Shown: positions 12,591-25,737, numbered from the stretch's first letter. The stretch: DNA of 64,000 nt from Siphonodentalium dalli (GCA_032622095.1 CP136066.1:199850978-199914977), one strand, 5' to 3'. A program made the numbers and translations. Notes: generated from the letters alone by a model not told the origin.

Positions 12591-13664
12591 ACACTAATAG
12601 CGCGACAAAACAGTCATTGCGTTCCGTTATTAAGAAATTGCCATATGACCGCGGTTCGTCGTACACACAACAGTTTTACTACAATGCGCGGGGTATATGG
12701 GTGGATAATTTCACGTCGATTATGTTAGAAACATCACTCCTCTTATTGCTAAAATTCAATGCTCAAATATAAAGCATAATGTGATAGTATAGCGTCATGG
12801 CCTATACAATACTTTGTAAATATTGAAACCACTCACCAACAATACGGTTATGAATGTCACTTTCCTGCGTGCTGACGAGTGTAAGGTATGCTGTTTTAAA
12901 TGACTGCCCCTATACCCAAACAACGGGAAGTCACTCGACGTCAACGCCGATAAAAATCGAATGTCAACTTGACCTGTCTCAATTGTTGGGTGTGAAGCAC
13001 CGTATCTATTTGCAAACTGTCAGCATACTGTACCGTTCTTCGTGACTGGTTTAGAAAAGACACAAGTATTCATGTTAAATTGCATGAGCCATACGATAGG
13101 TTGACAAATACACGAAACATCGTCTTCATATGCTTTGAAAAATACTCTCAATTTGAAAGCTGTTTTCATTTAGTTTTCGCACAGAAGTGAAATAAACGCT
13201 CTTTATTTCGACCATATCACGAACAGCCCAATACGGAACGCTCTTTTCTCTTCCCTGGCGTGCAAATGACAGTTGTTTTATTATGTACGTCTTCAATTCG
13301 TCCGCCTGATACGTACGTTGCTCATATAAAGTTAGTTCAAGTATTTATCGTCCTATTTCGATACCTGGAAACATTCAAAAATAATATTATTAAGTGTATT
13401 TCGGAGCGCAAACCACAAAGTCCCTTTAATCAGTCGATTTTATTATATAAACCTGGTGGATTGTGCCGTAGCGGTTCGCACCATAGGGCATTTGCAATGT
13501 TTGCTACCGTTCTCATTGGCACGCATTGTCTATCTGATCGACGTCCGGTGATACGGATACCCATAATGCATCACGCGGTTTATACAATGGAGGCAGCAGT
13601 CACCTGCAGGTATCCTTCATGTAAGAATACACGAAACAACGCACCCCCTCCATTCTCCATATGT
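12591..13664. other. No gene recognised apart from a small family N fragment
   Basis: The 169-codon plus frame at 13260-13769 ends inside the TTAGGG-type tract and has no domain, so I treat it as chance. Confidence 0.55.
13190..13262. mobile_element. Small family N fragment
   Basis: AAATAAACGCTCTTTATTTC and a second ACGCTCTTTTC copy around a CATATCACGAACAGC segment match the centre of family N. No ends are left. Confidence 0.45.
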
Positions 13665-13773
13665 GTTAGGGTTAGGGTTATGAACTTATGGTCAGGGCTA
13701 GGGTTAGGGTTATGGCTATTTTTATGGTTAGGGTTAGGGCTAGGGTTATGTCTAGGGTTAGGGTTATAGGGTT
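13665..13773 (+). repeat. Interstitial TTAGGG-type telomeric repeat
   Basis: About ten TTAGGG or CTAGGG units, interrupted by GTTATG-type variants, all with the G-rich strand on plus. It matches the common animal telomere unit but is short and degenerate, so it is an internal relic or an expansion rather than a chromosome end. Confidence 0.8.
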
Positions 13774-14201
13774 AGTGTATTCTGACACGAAGGACTTACC
13801 CAAATTCACCGCCTTGGTTGTTTGGTAACCAGACGGTGTATTATGCAGCGGCTACACGCGAAGGGAAACTACAATGGTAACATTCGCTAGCGTGCATAGC
13901 GGCCTACATTTTCAGATATCATTGATTAGTTAATCATATACCGCTGCGTGTCTCTCCGAAGGACGACCGCAGATAAACTGGGTGTAGGGCCTAGCTAACG
14001 AACAAGACTGCAAAAAAACACCGGATCAAACGGAATGTGGTATAATGACTAACTGTTGACTATACATGTAGGTTTCTTTTCAGCCACTAGGCCATTATCA
14101 CAACTCAAAACAAAATAATGTCATCAAAAGCTAAAGCTGCATAGCAACTAAGTATAAAGCAGGCAGTATATTATTTTAACTACAATGAGTTATGCACAAA
14201 T

Positions 14202-14662
14202 GTGACCCGCCATATCAAATCCAGTCGTAAGTCGGGATTTGTTTTACCCTGTGCCAATGCATTCTCTTATATATTCGAGTCGACCATAGGTCACCTCGCA
14301 TATATAAGAGAATGCATTGGCCTAACAATTTTTTACAATTTTAATAATATTTTCTTGTATTCTTTAACAATTTTATATAATTTTCCCCATACAGAGCCCC
14401 AGACAAACATGAGCAGACGACACTCTTATATATGCTTCTATATATGTGTGGGGCTCCCTGCAGGGTAATGGATGTTTTTTTTATTTTATGTCCTAAAAAT
14501 TGTAAGAAACATTTATTTAAAAAAAATGATATAAAATTGTTAGGCCAATGCATTCTCTTATATATGCGAGGCGACTATGGTCGAATCGCATATATAAGAG
14601 AATGCATTGGCACAGGGTAAAAAAAATCCCGACTTACGACTGGATTTGATATGGCGGGTCAC
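14202..14662. mobile_element. TIR element with GTGACCC termini carrying the 67-bp hairpins (family B)
   Basis: Long inverted termini run from GTGACCCGCCATATCAAATC to its complement and are flanked by AAAT on both sides (14198-14201, 14663-14666). It contains two opposed 67-bp hairpins (14254-14320, 14545-14610) and, between them, a third palindrome around GAGCCCCAGACAAACATGAG. 461 bp, non-coding. Confidence 0.8.
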
Positions 14663-14965
14663 AAATAGAATCACGCAGATGGGAATACTATTATCCACCA
14701 TGACGGTATGACCATGGGTTGGAAGCATCCCGCATGAAGAACCTGATATTTTAACGAGGATTGTCGATGCTCCATAGTGAGATTATCCCATCCCACAACC
14801 AAGTTCTTGATGGATATTCTTTTTTCGAAGACACAGCAGCCCAGGCCTCATGTTTGCCTCGTTTTCTAGCAACGTGGGGTACGTTTCATAACCTTCTCGG
14901 GAGAAATGTGATGCCATCATTATTCATGATTGTCGTGTGCGAATACAGTGCGATATAGATGCCCA

Positions 14966-15314
14966 GTCTGTTCTCCTGAAATCCCGCACCTTATCTGTTT
15001 ATAAAGAACTTGATTTATGTATATAATCTGCTTATAATCTCCTCATTTTGAGTCCATAATGTTCTGAAAATGAGAGCGTTTTAGTCACCTTCTCGACGCA
15101 CAATGATGCTAGTCTAAGCATATTATGTGCGGGCAATGACACATATAACCAACCCACGACTTTCCATGTGAACGCTCTTTAACATGTGTATTCACTCTGG
15201 TCCGCGCCATAAAACGAAATAACGGCTTTGACTCCATTGTCTGCTTATTATCACATTATGTACCTATTTCATATTGTATGTCGATTATGTGCATATCAGC
15301 GCGAGGATATGTTT
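14966..15314 (+). repeat. Interspersed repeat family D
   Basis: Same start (GTCTGTTCTCCTGAAA), middle (AACGCTCTTTAACATG, TCCGCGCCATAAAACGAAAT) and end (GAGGATATGTTT) as the other copies, with some internal loss. Confidence 0.75.
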
Positions 15315-15843
15315 ATATGCAAAACATATATCCGACGAAGACAAGCTAGCAGAAAGAGCGAGCGTTGTCCAATTCAAAAGGTTACATATATTATCGTTAT
15401 CGGTATCAATCGTTAAAACTCATTAAAATAACATTTCTTCAATCAAAACAACTGGAATATTTCCTATCAATACGCGTTTCTCTGTATCTTGCAGTGGTCA
15501 TGTCGATTTCAAAGATGACGATACTGAAACACATTGACCGTGTGCTCTCTTTGGAAATCAACTTTGCATATCCAGTATATGCATGTCTTTGTTATAAATC
15601 GCAATCACACATATAATCGTAAATATCACTGATTTCCCCCAAAGATGTACGGTGCGATCAGAATCTACAGAAATATGTCCCGGGCTGTCAAAACGAGGAT
15701 ATATTTGATCCGAACACTTAAGGCGGATCTCCCAACAAGAATTGCTAGACAACTCTTAGACGCTCAAACTCTTAAATTGTACATACCATCATCTTTATTG
15801 CACAAATTTTATATTAATAATTAAATATATTAAATAGTTTAAT

Positions 15844-16902
15844 GTTTGAATCATCTGGTATCAAGAGCCTCTACAATAAATAATAATTTCAAAGTTGCAA
15901 ACCGCCAAATGGTTTATCATCTTGGTTCTACGAGAGGGAGCTAAGCGTGTGTCGCAATAATGAGTTGAATATATAATATATCCTGGGATATTATAGTGAA
16001 CGGTTCAACGCCCCACTGCGATGGTTAGGACCCCTAATATCGCACCCTTTTTGTCCTATTGTACCCCCCATCAAATGAGCGGTTCTGTGTGTGTCCGCTT
16101 TTGATGGCCATGAACGAGTCAGAACGACATGCGGGTGTCGCTAGCTTGTGGTCTAATTGGGTCCCACGTCGCTTCTAGACTGGCGGTTGAGTTGACCGTC
16201 TCAGTCAATTGGCTATTAATGCCACTTCAAATTGATTAAATGTAAATTTCTGTTATTTGTTGTATTATTTTACTATGTTTTAAATTTTAAAGAGCGTACA
16301 TCTGGTAAGTCGTGAGATGGTTTGTTCCTGTTATTGTCCGCCCGTAAAGAATTTGTAATATATTATTAATAAATCTTTTGAATCATCTGGTATCAAGAGC
16401 CACTACAGTAAGTAATAATTTCAAAGTTGCAAACCGCCAAATGGTTTATCATCTTGGTTCTATGAAAGGGAGCTACACATGTGTCGCAATAATGAGTTGA
16501 ATATTTCACATATCCTGGAATATTATAATGAACGGTCAAACGCCCCACTGCGATGGACCCTAATGTCGCACTTTTTTTGTCCCATGGTACACCCCATCCC
16601 ATGGGCGCTGCTGTGGGTGTCTGTTTTTGACGACCGTGTTGCAAAGGACATAAAACGACCAACATGCGGGTGTCGCTAGCTCGTGGTCTAATTGGGTCCC
16701 ACGTCGCTTGTAGACTGGCGGTTGAGTTGACCGTCTCAGTCAATTGGCTAATAATGCCACTTCAAATTGGTTAAATGTAAATTTATGTTATTTGTTGTAT
16801 TGTTTTCCTATGTTTTCAATTTTAAAGAGCGTACATCTGGTAAGTCGTGAGATGTTTTATTCCTGGCATTGTCCGCCCGTAAAGAATTTATAGTAGATTA
16901 TT
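15844..16902. repeat. Tandem duplication of about 520 bp
   Basis: Copies at 15844-16366 and 16377-16902 align throughout, from TTTGAATCATCTGGTATCAA to CGCCCGTAAAGAATTT. The copies differ at many positions and the minus-strand frame in the second is broken in the first, so it is unlikely to code. Confidence 0.85.
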
Positions 16903-18153
16903 GAGTCGATAATTGGACTAAAACACTCTAGTTTCCAGTTAGTTCGTTATGGACTCAAAATGAGGCGTTTATACGCCGATTATGAACCTAAAAGACAGTT
17001 TATTATAAGCCGTTACCGTGCTGTTTTTCGGAAGCACAGTCTGGTTTGTTCGATAGTTGCTTATCATATGGCAACCAATCTGAAACAGCTTATTCAACGC
17101 ATGTGTGATGATTCGCTGGGTACACATGATGCTGATATATATCCTGGTTCTTTATGTGTGTATCGTTGACAAAGCTCTGCATTCTACACTGCATGTGTAT
17201 AGTTAGACATTCAGGACAGGGTCAGTAAATGTTTCTCTATTGAATATTAAATGAAAGATCAATTTTGATCAGTTACCATCTCTTGCATAAACACTGTTGT
17301 GTGTTACTCCTCACAAAACATTGAAGAGCAAGCAGCAGGGCTGTATTGAGAACCCGCGATTTAGCTTGTCCGAGGCCGTTGTGTTGTGTTTTAAGTACCA
17401 AAAGTATGACCAAAGCCATGCACGGGAATTGCAAGGACAACGAAATGGATTACGTTTTTTTTTCTCCAGGCTAGGAATACGTGAATTTCTCACAACAAAA
17501 GATGTCATTGCAATTGAGTTATGGCTCTCAGTGTCCTATTTATAGCATGTACAACATTTCATAATTAAATTTCATACAAATTTTGAGAATTAATGTTAAA
17601 ATATCAGAGCATTTCATTTTAGGCCTTAATAGTAATATAAGTACGCCATTATTAAATCAATGGAAAACCGCAACAGGTTTTGTGTCTATTTCATATTCAT
17701 TTCGATCCATCATGAAACATTTACGTTAGCATTGCGATTGTTAAACACAAATATAATAGGTACAGACGTGATAGTTAATGTATGATATTACGTACCTGCT
17801 TTGTTAGCAAATAAACTAAAATGTTAGTTTAAGCAACATCAAATTCTGTGAACAATAAAACTATTGCTGAGATACATGTTGGTATAGAAATAAAATCAAC
17901 ATATCCAGACAAGCAAGGCGGGATAACTCTAGAGCGACAATATGAACACTGATTGTCAGTTTTGTCGCTAAGAATAGCCTGAGGTTGCCTCGCAACATCA
18001 CCGTGATTGATAATTAAAGTTTTGTTTCCCACGAATGGTGCATGCCACTACATGTACGTCATGACTCGTGTCGTGAAGTCATGCTGCATGGGGCACGAAA
18101 CCAAACCTTAAGTCCTTAGACGATAGCGTTGTCAATTATACTCACACTTTATG
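16903..18153. other. No gene recognised
   Basis: Unique AT-rich sequence up to the foldback transposon. An 82-codon plus frame near 17297 is overlapped by a minus frame; neither has a recognised motif. Confidence 0.55.
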
Positions 18154-18161
18154 TAAAATTT

Positions 18162-21100
18162 GGGACATGACAATCTGCGGGATGGGATGGGATATGGGAC
18201 AAAACGATAATCTGCGGGACAGAATTTCAAATTGCGTGGGACGGCCGATATCTCGAGGAATACATGGCGTTGGGGGCTCATTTTGGTGTCTAACGAAAGG
18301 CCCACATTCGCCCTATCCACACATATTAACCCCGCCACTGACCGGACACCAGAAGTTTCATTATTTGATCGACAACTGACCTAACATGGGGTGGAATTTG
18401 GGATAGCATGACAATCTGCGGGACGGGATTTTCAAATTGCGTGGGACGGCCGATATCTCGAGGAATACAGCGCGTAGATGGCTCCTTTTGGTGTCTCACG
18501 AAAGGTCAACATTCGCCCTATCCACACATATTAACCCCGTCACTGACCGGACCCCGGAAGTTACATAATTCGGTCGACAACTGACCTAACATAAAATGCC
18601 ACAAACACGAAAAACTGCGTTCGACATTAATGTTTAGAATTTAGATTTCTCGATGAATACGCTAGCAAACAACAATTTTGGGTATCAAATAACGCAGTGG
18701 AATACTGTGCATTCGTTTTTAGCTACGATAGGGCTGTTTAAGTGCGAATATTGTAATGGCGAACACGCAAACACGCGCCGATAAAACAGCTAAAAATAGA
18801 CTCGATGTTTACAATTACAGGATCGATTTCAGCTGGTATATTCAATATAATGGGACGTATGGTATATCAAAATGTAGGATTAGACACAGGGAATGTATTT
18901 TTTTTAAATGAGTCCCACCAGGCGGTGAAATTGTTGCAGAAATTCGCTCCAAGATATTCTCACTTATTTTTATTTCAGTTGTGACTAAAAGCCCAGATGC
19001 CGGAGCCCAGCGACTAAAAGCCGAGTTACAAAATAGATCAACTGGTTTGAACGAATGAATATGTCAATGGTAAGACTATTCAAAAGAATATTCAAATCAA
19101 ATAGTGTTTATAGACTTAAAAACTTATGTGTCCGCCATTCATATGTGGTGGAGGTTCTCATATTATCTGCCAGTCATACGCGGGGGAGGATCTCATATGA
19201 ACATATTATCTGCCGGTCATACGCGGTGGAGGTTCATATTATCCGCCGGTCATACGCGAGGGAAGTTCTCATTTTATCCTCCGGTCATACGCGGGGGAGG
19301 TTCTGATATGAACATATTATCTGCCGGTCATATGCGGTGGAGGTTCATATTATCCACCGGTCATACGCGAGGGAGGTTCTCATATTATCCTCTGGTCATA
19401 CGTTGGGGAGGTCCTCATATGAACATATTATCCGCCGGTCATATCCTCCCTCGGGTGTGACCGGTGGATAATATGAGAACCTCCCTCGCATATGACCGGC
19501 AGATAATATATTCATATGAGAACCTCCACTGCGTATGACTGGTGGATAATATGAACATCCACCGCGTATGACCGGCAGATAATATGATCCTCCACCGCGT
19601 ATGACCGGCGGATAATATGTTCATATCAGAACCTCCCCCACGTATGACCGGAGGATAATATGAGAACCTCCCTCGCGTATGACTGGCGGATAATATGAAC
19701 CTCCACCGCATATGACCGGCAGATAATATGTTCATATGAGAACCTCCCTTATGTATGACCGGAGGCTAATATGACAACCTCCCTCGCGTATAACCGGTGG
19801 ATAATATGAGAACCTCCCTCGCGTATGACCGGCAGATAATATGTTCATATGAGAACCTCCCCATCGTATGACCGGAGGATAATATGAGAACTTCCCTCGC
19901 GTATGACCGGCAGATAATATGTTCATATCAGAACCTCCCCCGCGTATGACTGGAGGATAATATGAAAAGTTCCCTGGCGTATGACCGGCGGATAATATGA
20001 ACCTCCACCGCGTATGACCGGCAGATAATATGTTCATATGAGAACCTCCCCTACGTATGACCGGAGAATAATATGAGAACCTCCCTCGCGTATGATCGGT
20101 GGATAATATGAGAACCTCCCTCGCGTATGACCGGCGGATAATATGTTCATATGAGAACCTCCACTGCGTATGACCGGCGGATAATATGTTCATATGAGAA
20201 CCTCCCCTACGTATGACCGGTGGATAATATGAACCTCCACCGTGTATGACCGGCGGATAATATGTTCATATCAGAACCTCCCCCACATATGACCGAAGGA
20301 TAATATGAGAACTTCCCTCGCGTATGATCGGCGGATAATATGAACCTCCACCGCGTATGACCGGCGGATAATATGTTCATATGAGAACCTCCACTGCGTA
20401 TGACCGGCGGATAATATGTTCATATGAGAACCTCCCCTACGTATGACTGGTGGATAATATGAACCTCCACCGTGTATGACCGGCGGATAATATGTTCATA
20501 TCAGAACCTCCCCCACATATGACCGAAGGATAATATGAGAACTTCCCTCGCGTATGATCGGCGGATAATAAGAACCTCCACCGCGTATGACCGGCGGATA
20601 ATATGTTCATATGAGAACCTCCCCAACGTATGACCGGAGGATAATATGAGAACCTCCCTCGCGTATGACCGGTGGATAATATGAGAACCTCCCTCGCGCA
20701 TGACCGGCGGATAATATGAACCTCCACCGCGTATGACCGGCGGATAATATGTTCATATCAGAACCTCCCCCACATATGATCGGAGGATAATATGAGAACT
20801 TCCCTCGCGTATGACCGGCGGATAATATGAACCTCCACCGCGTATGACCGGTGGATAATATGTTCATATGAGAACCTCCACCGTGTATGACCGGTGGATA
20901 ATATGAACCTCCACCGCGTATGACCGGCGAATAATATGTTCATATCAGAACCTCCCCCATGTATGACCGGAGGATAATATGAGAACCTCCCTCGCGTATG
21001 ACCGGCGGATAATATGAACCTCCACCGCGTATGACCGGCAGATGATATGTTCATATGAGAACCTCCCCTATGTATGATCGGACATAATATGAGAACCTCC

Positions 21101-23961
21101 CTCACGTATAACCGGTGGATAATATGAGAACCTCCCTCGCGTATGACCGGCAGTTAATATGTTCATATGAGAACCTCCCCATCGTATGACCGGAGGATAA
21201 TATGAGAACCTCCCTCGCGTATGACCGGTGGATAATATGAACCTCCACCGCATATGACCGGCAGATAATATGTTCATATCAGAACCTCCCCCGCATATGA
21301 CTGGAGGATAATAAGAAAACTTCCCTCGCGTATGACCGGCGGATAATATGAACCTCCACCGTGTATGACCGGCAGATAATATGTTCATATGAGAACCTCC
21401 CCCGCGTATTACTGGGAGATAATATGAGAACTTCACCGCATATATGAATGGCGGACACATAAGTTTTTAAGTCTATAAGCACTATTTGATTTGAATATTC
21501 TTTTGAATAGTCTTACCATTGACATACTCCGGCATCTGGGCTTTTAGTCACAACTGAAATAAAAATAAGTGCGAATATCTTGGAGCGAATTTCTGCAACA
21601 ATTTCACAGCCTGGTGGACCCATTTGGAAAAAAATACATTCCCCGTGTCTAATTCTACATTTTGATATACTATACATATTATTCGCCGGTCATACGCGGT
21701 GGATGTTCATATTATCCACCGGTCATACACGGTGGAGGTTCTCATATGAACATATTATCCACCGGTCATACGCGGTGGAGGTTCATATTACCCGCCGGTC
21801 ATACGCGAGGGAAGTTCTCATATTATCCTCCGATCATATGTGGGGGAGGTTCTGATATGAACATATTATCCGCCGGTCATACGCGGTGGAGATTCATATT
21901 ATCCGCCGGTCATGAGCGAGGGAGGTTCTCATATTATCCACCGGTCATACGCGAGGGAGGTTCTCATATTATCCTCCGGTCATACGTTGGGGAGGTTCTC
22001 ATATGAACATATTATCCGCCGGTCATACGCGGTGGAGGTTCATATTATCCGCCGATCATACGCGAGGGAAGTTCTCATATTATCCTTCGGTCATATGTGG
22101 GGGAGGTTCTGATATGAACATATTATCCGCCGGTCATACACGGTGGAGGTTCATATTATCCACCGGTCATACGTAGGGGAGGTTCTCATATGAACATATT
22201 ATCCACCGGTCATACGCAGTGGAGGTTCTCATATGAACATATTATCCGCCGGTCATACGCGAGGGAGGTTCTCATATTATCCACCGGTCATACATAGGGG
22301 AGGTTCTCATATGAACATATTATCTGCCGGTCATACGCGGTGGAGGTTCATATTATCCGCCAGTCATACGCGAGGGAGGTTCTCATATTATTCTCCGGTC
22401 ATACGTGGGGGAGGTTCTGATATGAACATATTATCCGCCGGTCATACGCGGTGGAGGTTCATATTATCCGCCGGTCATGCGCGAGGGAGGTTGTCATATT
22501 ATCCTCCGGTCATACGTGGGGGAGGTTCTGATATGAACATATTATTCGCCGGTCATACGCAGTGGAGGTTCATATTATCCACCGGTCATACACGGTGGAA
22601 GTTCTCATATGAACATATTATCCGCCGGTCATATGCGAGGGAGGTTCTCATATTATCCACCGGTCACACACGAGGGAGGATATGACCGGCGGATAATATC
22701 TTCATATGAGGACCTCCCCAACGTATGACCAGAGGATAATATGAGAATCTCCCTCGCGTATGACCGGTGGATAATATGAACCTCCACCGCATATGACCGG
22801 CAGATAATATGTTCATATCAGAACCTCCCCCGCGTATGACCGGAGGATAAAATGAGAACTTCCCTCGCGTATGCCCGGCGGATAATATGAACCTCCACCG
22901 CGTATGACCGGCAGATAATATGTTCATATGAGAACCTCCCCCGCGTATGACTGGCAGATAATATGAGAACCTCCACCGCATATGAATGGCGGACACATAA
23001 GTTTTTAAGTCTATAAACACTATTTGATTTGAATATTCTTTTGAATAGTCTTACCATTGACATATTCATTCGTTCAAACCAGTTGATCTATTTTGTAACT
23101 TGGCTTTTAGTCGCTGGGCTCCGGCATCTGGGCTTTTAGTCACAACTGAAATAAAAATAAGTGAGAATATCTTGGAGCGAATTTCTGCAACAATTTCACC
23201 GCCTGGTGGGACCCATTTAAAAAAAATACATTCCCTGTGTCTAATCCTACATTTTGATATACCATACGTCCCATTATATTGAATATACCAGCAGAAATCG
23301 ATCCTGTAATTGTAAACATCGAGTCTATTTTAGCTGTTTTATCGGCGCGTGTTTGCGTGTTCGCCATTACAATATTCGCACTAAAACAGCCCTATTGTAG
23401 CTAAAACGAATGCACAGTATTCCACTGCGTTATTTGATACCCAAAACTTGTTGTTTGCTAGCGTATTCATCGAGAAATCTAAATTCTAAACATTAATGTC
23501 GAACGCAGTTTTTCGTGTTTGTGGCATTTTATGTTAGGTCAGTTGTCGACCGAATTATGTCACTTCCGGTGTCCGGTCAGTGACGGGGTTAATATGTGTG
23601 GATAGGGCGAATGTGGACCTTTCGTGAGACACCAAAAGGAGCCCTCTACGCGCCGTATTCCTCGAGATATCGGCCGTCCCACGCAATTTGAAAATCCCGT
23701 CCCGCAGATTGTCATGCTATCCCAAATTCCACCCCATGTTAGGTCAGTTGTCGATCAAATAATGCAACTTCTGGTGTCCGGTCAGTGGCGGGGTTAATAT
23801 GTGTGGATAGGGCGAATGTGGGCCTTTCGTTAGACACCAAAATGAGCCCCCAACGCCCTGTATTCCTCGAGATATCGGCCGTCCCACGCAATTTGAAATT
23901 CTGTCCCGCAGATTGTCGTTTTGTCCCATATCCCATCCCATCCCGCAGATTGTCATGTCCC
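18162..23961. mobile_element. 5.8 kb foldback transposon with minisatellite arms
   Basis: The termini are inverted GGGACATGACAATCTGCGGG, and the element is flanked on both sides by the perfect 8-bp direct repeat TAAAATTT (18154-18161 and 23962-23969), so it moved as one unit. The two arms, about 18162-20450 and 21677-23961, are inverted copies of each other. Each has about 970 bp of terminal sequence, including two direct copies of a roughly 220-bp segment, and then a minisatellite that reverses orientation once (near 19450 left, 22680 right) at mirror-image junctions. The roughly 1.2 kb spacer holds more units and a truncated third copy of arm sequence (21447-21676). No transposase gene is visible. 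The layout recalls Drosophila Foldback elements; 8-bp duplications also fit the hAT superfamily. Confidence 0.85.
19130..22990. repeat. Minisatellite of GGTCATACGCG-type units inside the foldback element
   Basis: Three related units of about 33, 35 and 43 bp alternate. All start near GGTCATACGCG and end near ATTATCCGCC. They form a 111-bp higher-order repeat (for example GGTCAT at 19215 and again at 19326). Orientation is forward at 19130-19450, reverse at 19450-21446, forward at 21677-22679 and reverse at 22680-22990. Because 111 is divisible by three, long stop-free frames run through it on both strands; I do not regard them as genes. A stretch of about 230 bp near 20218-20450 is repeated directly after itself. 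Confidence 0.9.
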
Positions 23962-24296
23962 TAAAATTTGCAGATAATTATACATGTATATTGCACTGTT
24001 CGTCGTGGTGGAGAAATTAAACGAAATTATGTGCAGTTGGTGTCCGTTGATGTATGATATACCAATTGTTAACAATGCACGCAGTTCCCGGTTCCCACAA
24101 ATCATATTCCCGATAAACGCGAATGAGTATGGGATCCGGAAACAGGGAAATTCCCGTTCCTGGGATTAAACTGTAATTGTCACTTGTTTCCCGCGACACA
24201 GAGAGGTATACGTTGATAACTGAAATTATGAAAAGTGCATTATACTGATGGCTCTCCAGTAAGGTGGCGAAACTTTAGACTACAGTATCAGTCAAA

Positions 24297-24764
24297 AGAA
24301 GTGGTATATTAAGCGCGCTATTTTCGCGCCCAATGTCGCAATATTATTGCAAGTGGAAACGTTTCAAAGCGCGCCGCCTGTGATATTACTGCAATATTTC
24401 GCGCTTAATATCACAATATTTCGCGCTTAATATTGCGACATCTTGCACTCAAAATTGTGACGTTTAAATCAAATTATTGCTTCTTCTATATTGTTTATTG
24501 CATAGGGACAATGTTTTAGATTTGTATACAATTATAGTTGTAAATGCTATATGTACACTATATGCACATTATTTATCTAATATAAATATAACACTGTCGG
24601 GTCTGTATGAAATTTAGCGGGATTAGTATCCCAATATCTTGCGTTCAATGTGGCAATAATAAGCATAACGTATTTTTGGTATTACGCTATAATCGCGCCT
24701 TTTTCGAAATTAAGCACGCTCAGTATCACAATAAAGGCGTGCCTCAATATACCACTTCTACTAA
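24297..24764. mobile_element. Inverted-repeat element with AGAAGTGGTATATT termini
   Basis: AGAAGTGGTATATTAAGCGC at the left is matched inverted by GCGTGCCTCAATATACCACT plus TCT at the right. Inside are several TTTCGCGCTTAATAT copies. About 468 bp, no clear duplication. Confidence 0.65.
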
Positions 24765-24866
24765 CTGGTACTTTAGTTCACTCAGATCGAATTTAACACA
24801 ACCGGCATTTGAATATGACATGTCAGCGTTGTCCATTTGGTATCGACCTTTTAATAGATAAAATCT

Positions 24867-24957
24867 CCTCGGTCCACAACAGCTTGGGATTTGTTTTGGT
24901 TGATGCTGTAAGGGACCTAATCCCGTCACAACCAATAACCCAAGATGTTGTGGACCA
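24867..24957. repeat. Small inverted repeat
   Basis: GGTCCACAACAGCTTGGG is inverted as CCCAAGATGTTGTGGACC around a roughly 50-bp loop. Confidence 0.7.
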
Positions 24958-25181
24958 AGCAGAGTTGATCTGACTTTAAAGTGCTGCGATTTGTCAGTCG
25001 AACTTTATTTCTGTCTAGCTCTGTAGTTGCCGCTACTTTGGAATACAAGCTAGTTCGCCTTATATGATATTGACATACTACGGTTTTGTCCATCCTTACC
25101 GGGGATAACTTTCTTATTACTGTACAGATATTTTGCAATGTTACTCCGGCATTAGAGGTCAGACTTAAATCCCAGTTGGAT

Positions 25182-25737
25182 CAGGGGGGGGGGGGGGGGG
25201 GTCGGAAAAAAATTTCAGGCACGAAATGCATTTTTTCCCTTTCGTTCATTTTTGGTACCCACCCACCCCCACCGCCCAATTTTTTTCCGTTTTCGGCATT
25301 TTTTTTCGACCATTTTTTGACACCCACCTCCCCTTTTAACACTAAAACAGAGATTTGCGGGGGGGGGGGATTCACTGTAAACAGCTGTATATGAATGTAT
25401 GTGCATACTATTTATCATGGATGTTAACATGGACATGTAAATAGGAATGAGTCATTTTGAGATCATTCGGCCAAAAAAACATGGCTGCCAGCGGCCATCT
25501 TGGATTTCAAAATTTGCAACAAAATACAACACGATAACTGCCTGCAGTCAGTTTACCAGTTAGAATTACATTATTTCTCTCATTCAAAGTGGTTTTGAAT
25601 CCCAACTCATTGCCAAAACACTAAAAAAACAAGCAGGAAATTTTGTTTTAGTTGCGGAAACAATTGCTTGTTGGTGGCTTTGACCACCCACCCACACCGG
25701 CATACGTGCCGGATTTTTTATTTCACCCCCCCCCCCG
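25182..25737. mobile_element. hAT-like non-autonomous element with G-run termini
   Basis: Begins CAGGGGGG and ends in a run of C, flanked by the direct repeat GTTGGAT (25175-25181, 25738-25744). About 556 bp and clearly related to 48397-48933 in opposite orientation. Short frames across it come from G/C and A/T runs. Confidence 0.7.

Noticed and set aside
13260-13769. 169-codon plus-strand gene
   Set aside because: Ends in the TTAGGG-type tract, whose Gly-Leu-like translation is a repeat artefact.
16393-16743. 116-codon minus-strand gene
   Set aside because: The adjacent duplicate copy breaks the frame and no domain is visible.
19130-22990. Repeat-protein genes in the long frames
   Set aside because: Frames open on both strands and in more than one frame result from a 111-bp period; no splice or start context, and the element is a transposon arm.
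25086-25436. Gly- and Pro-rich short genes
   Set aside because: Produced by G runs and T/A runs in the hAT-like element.
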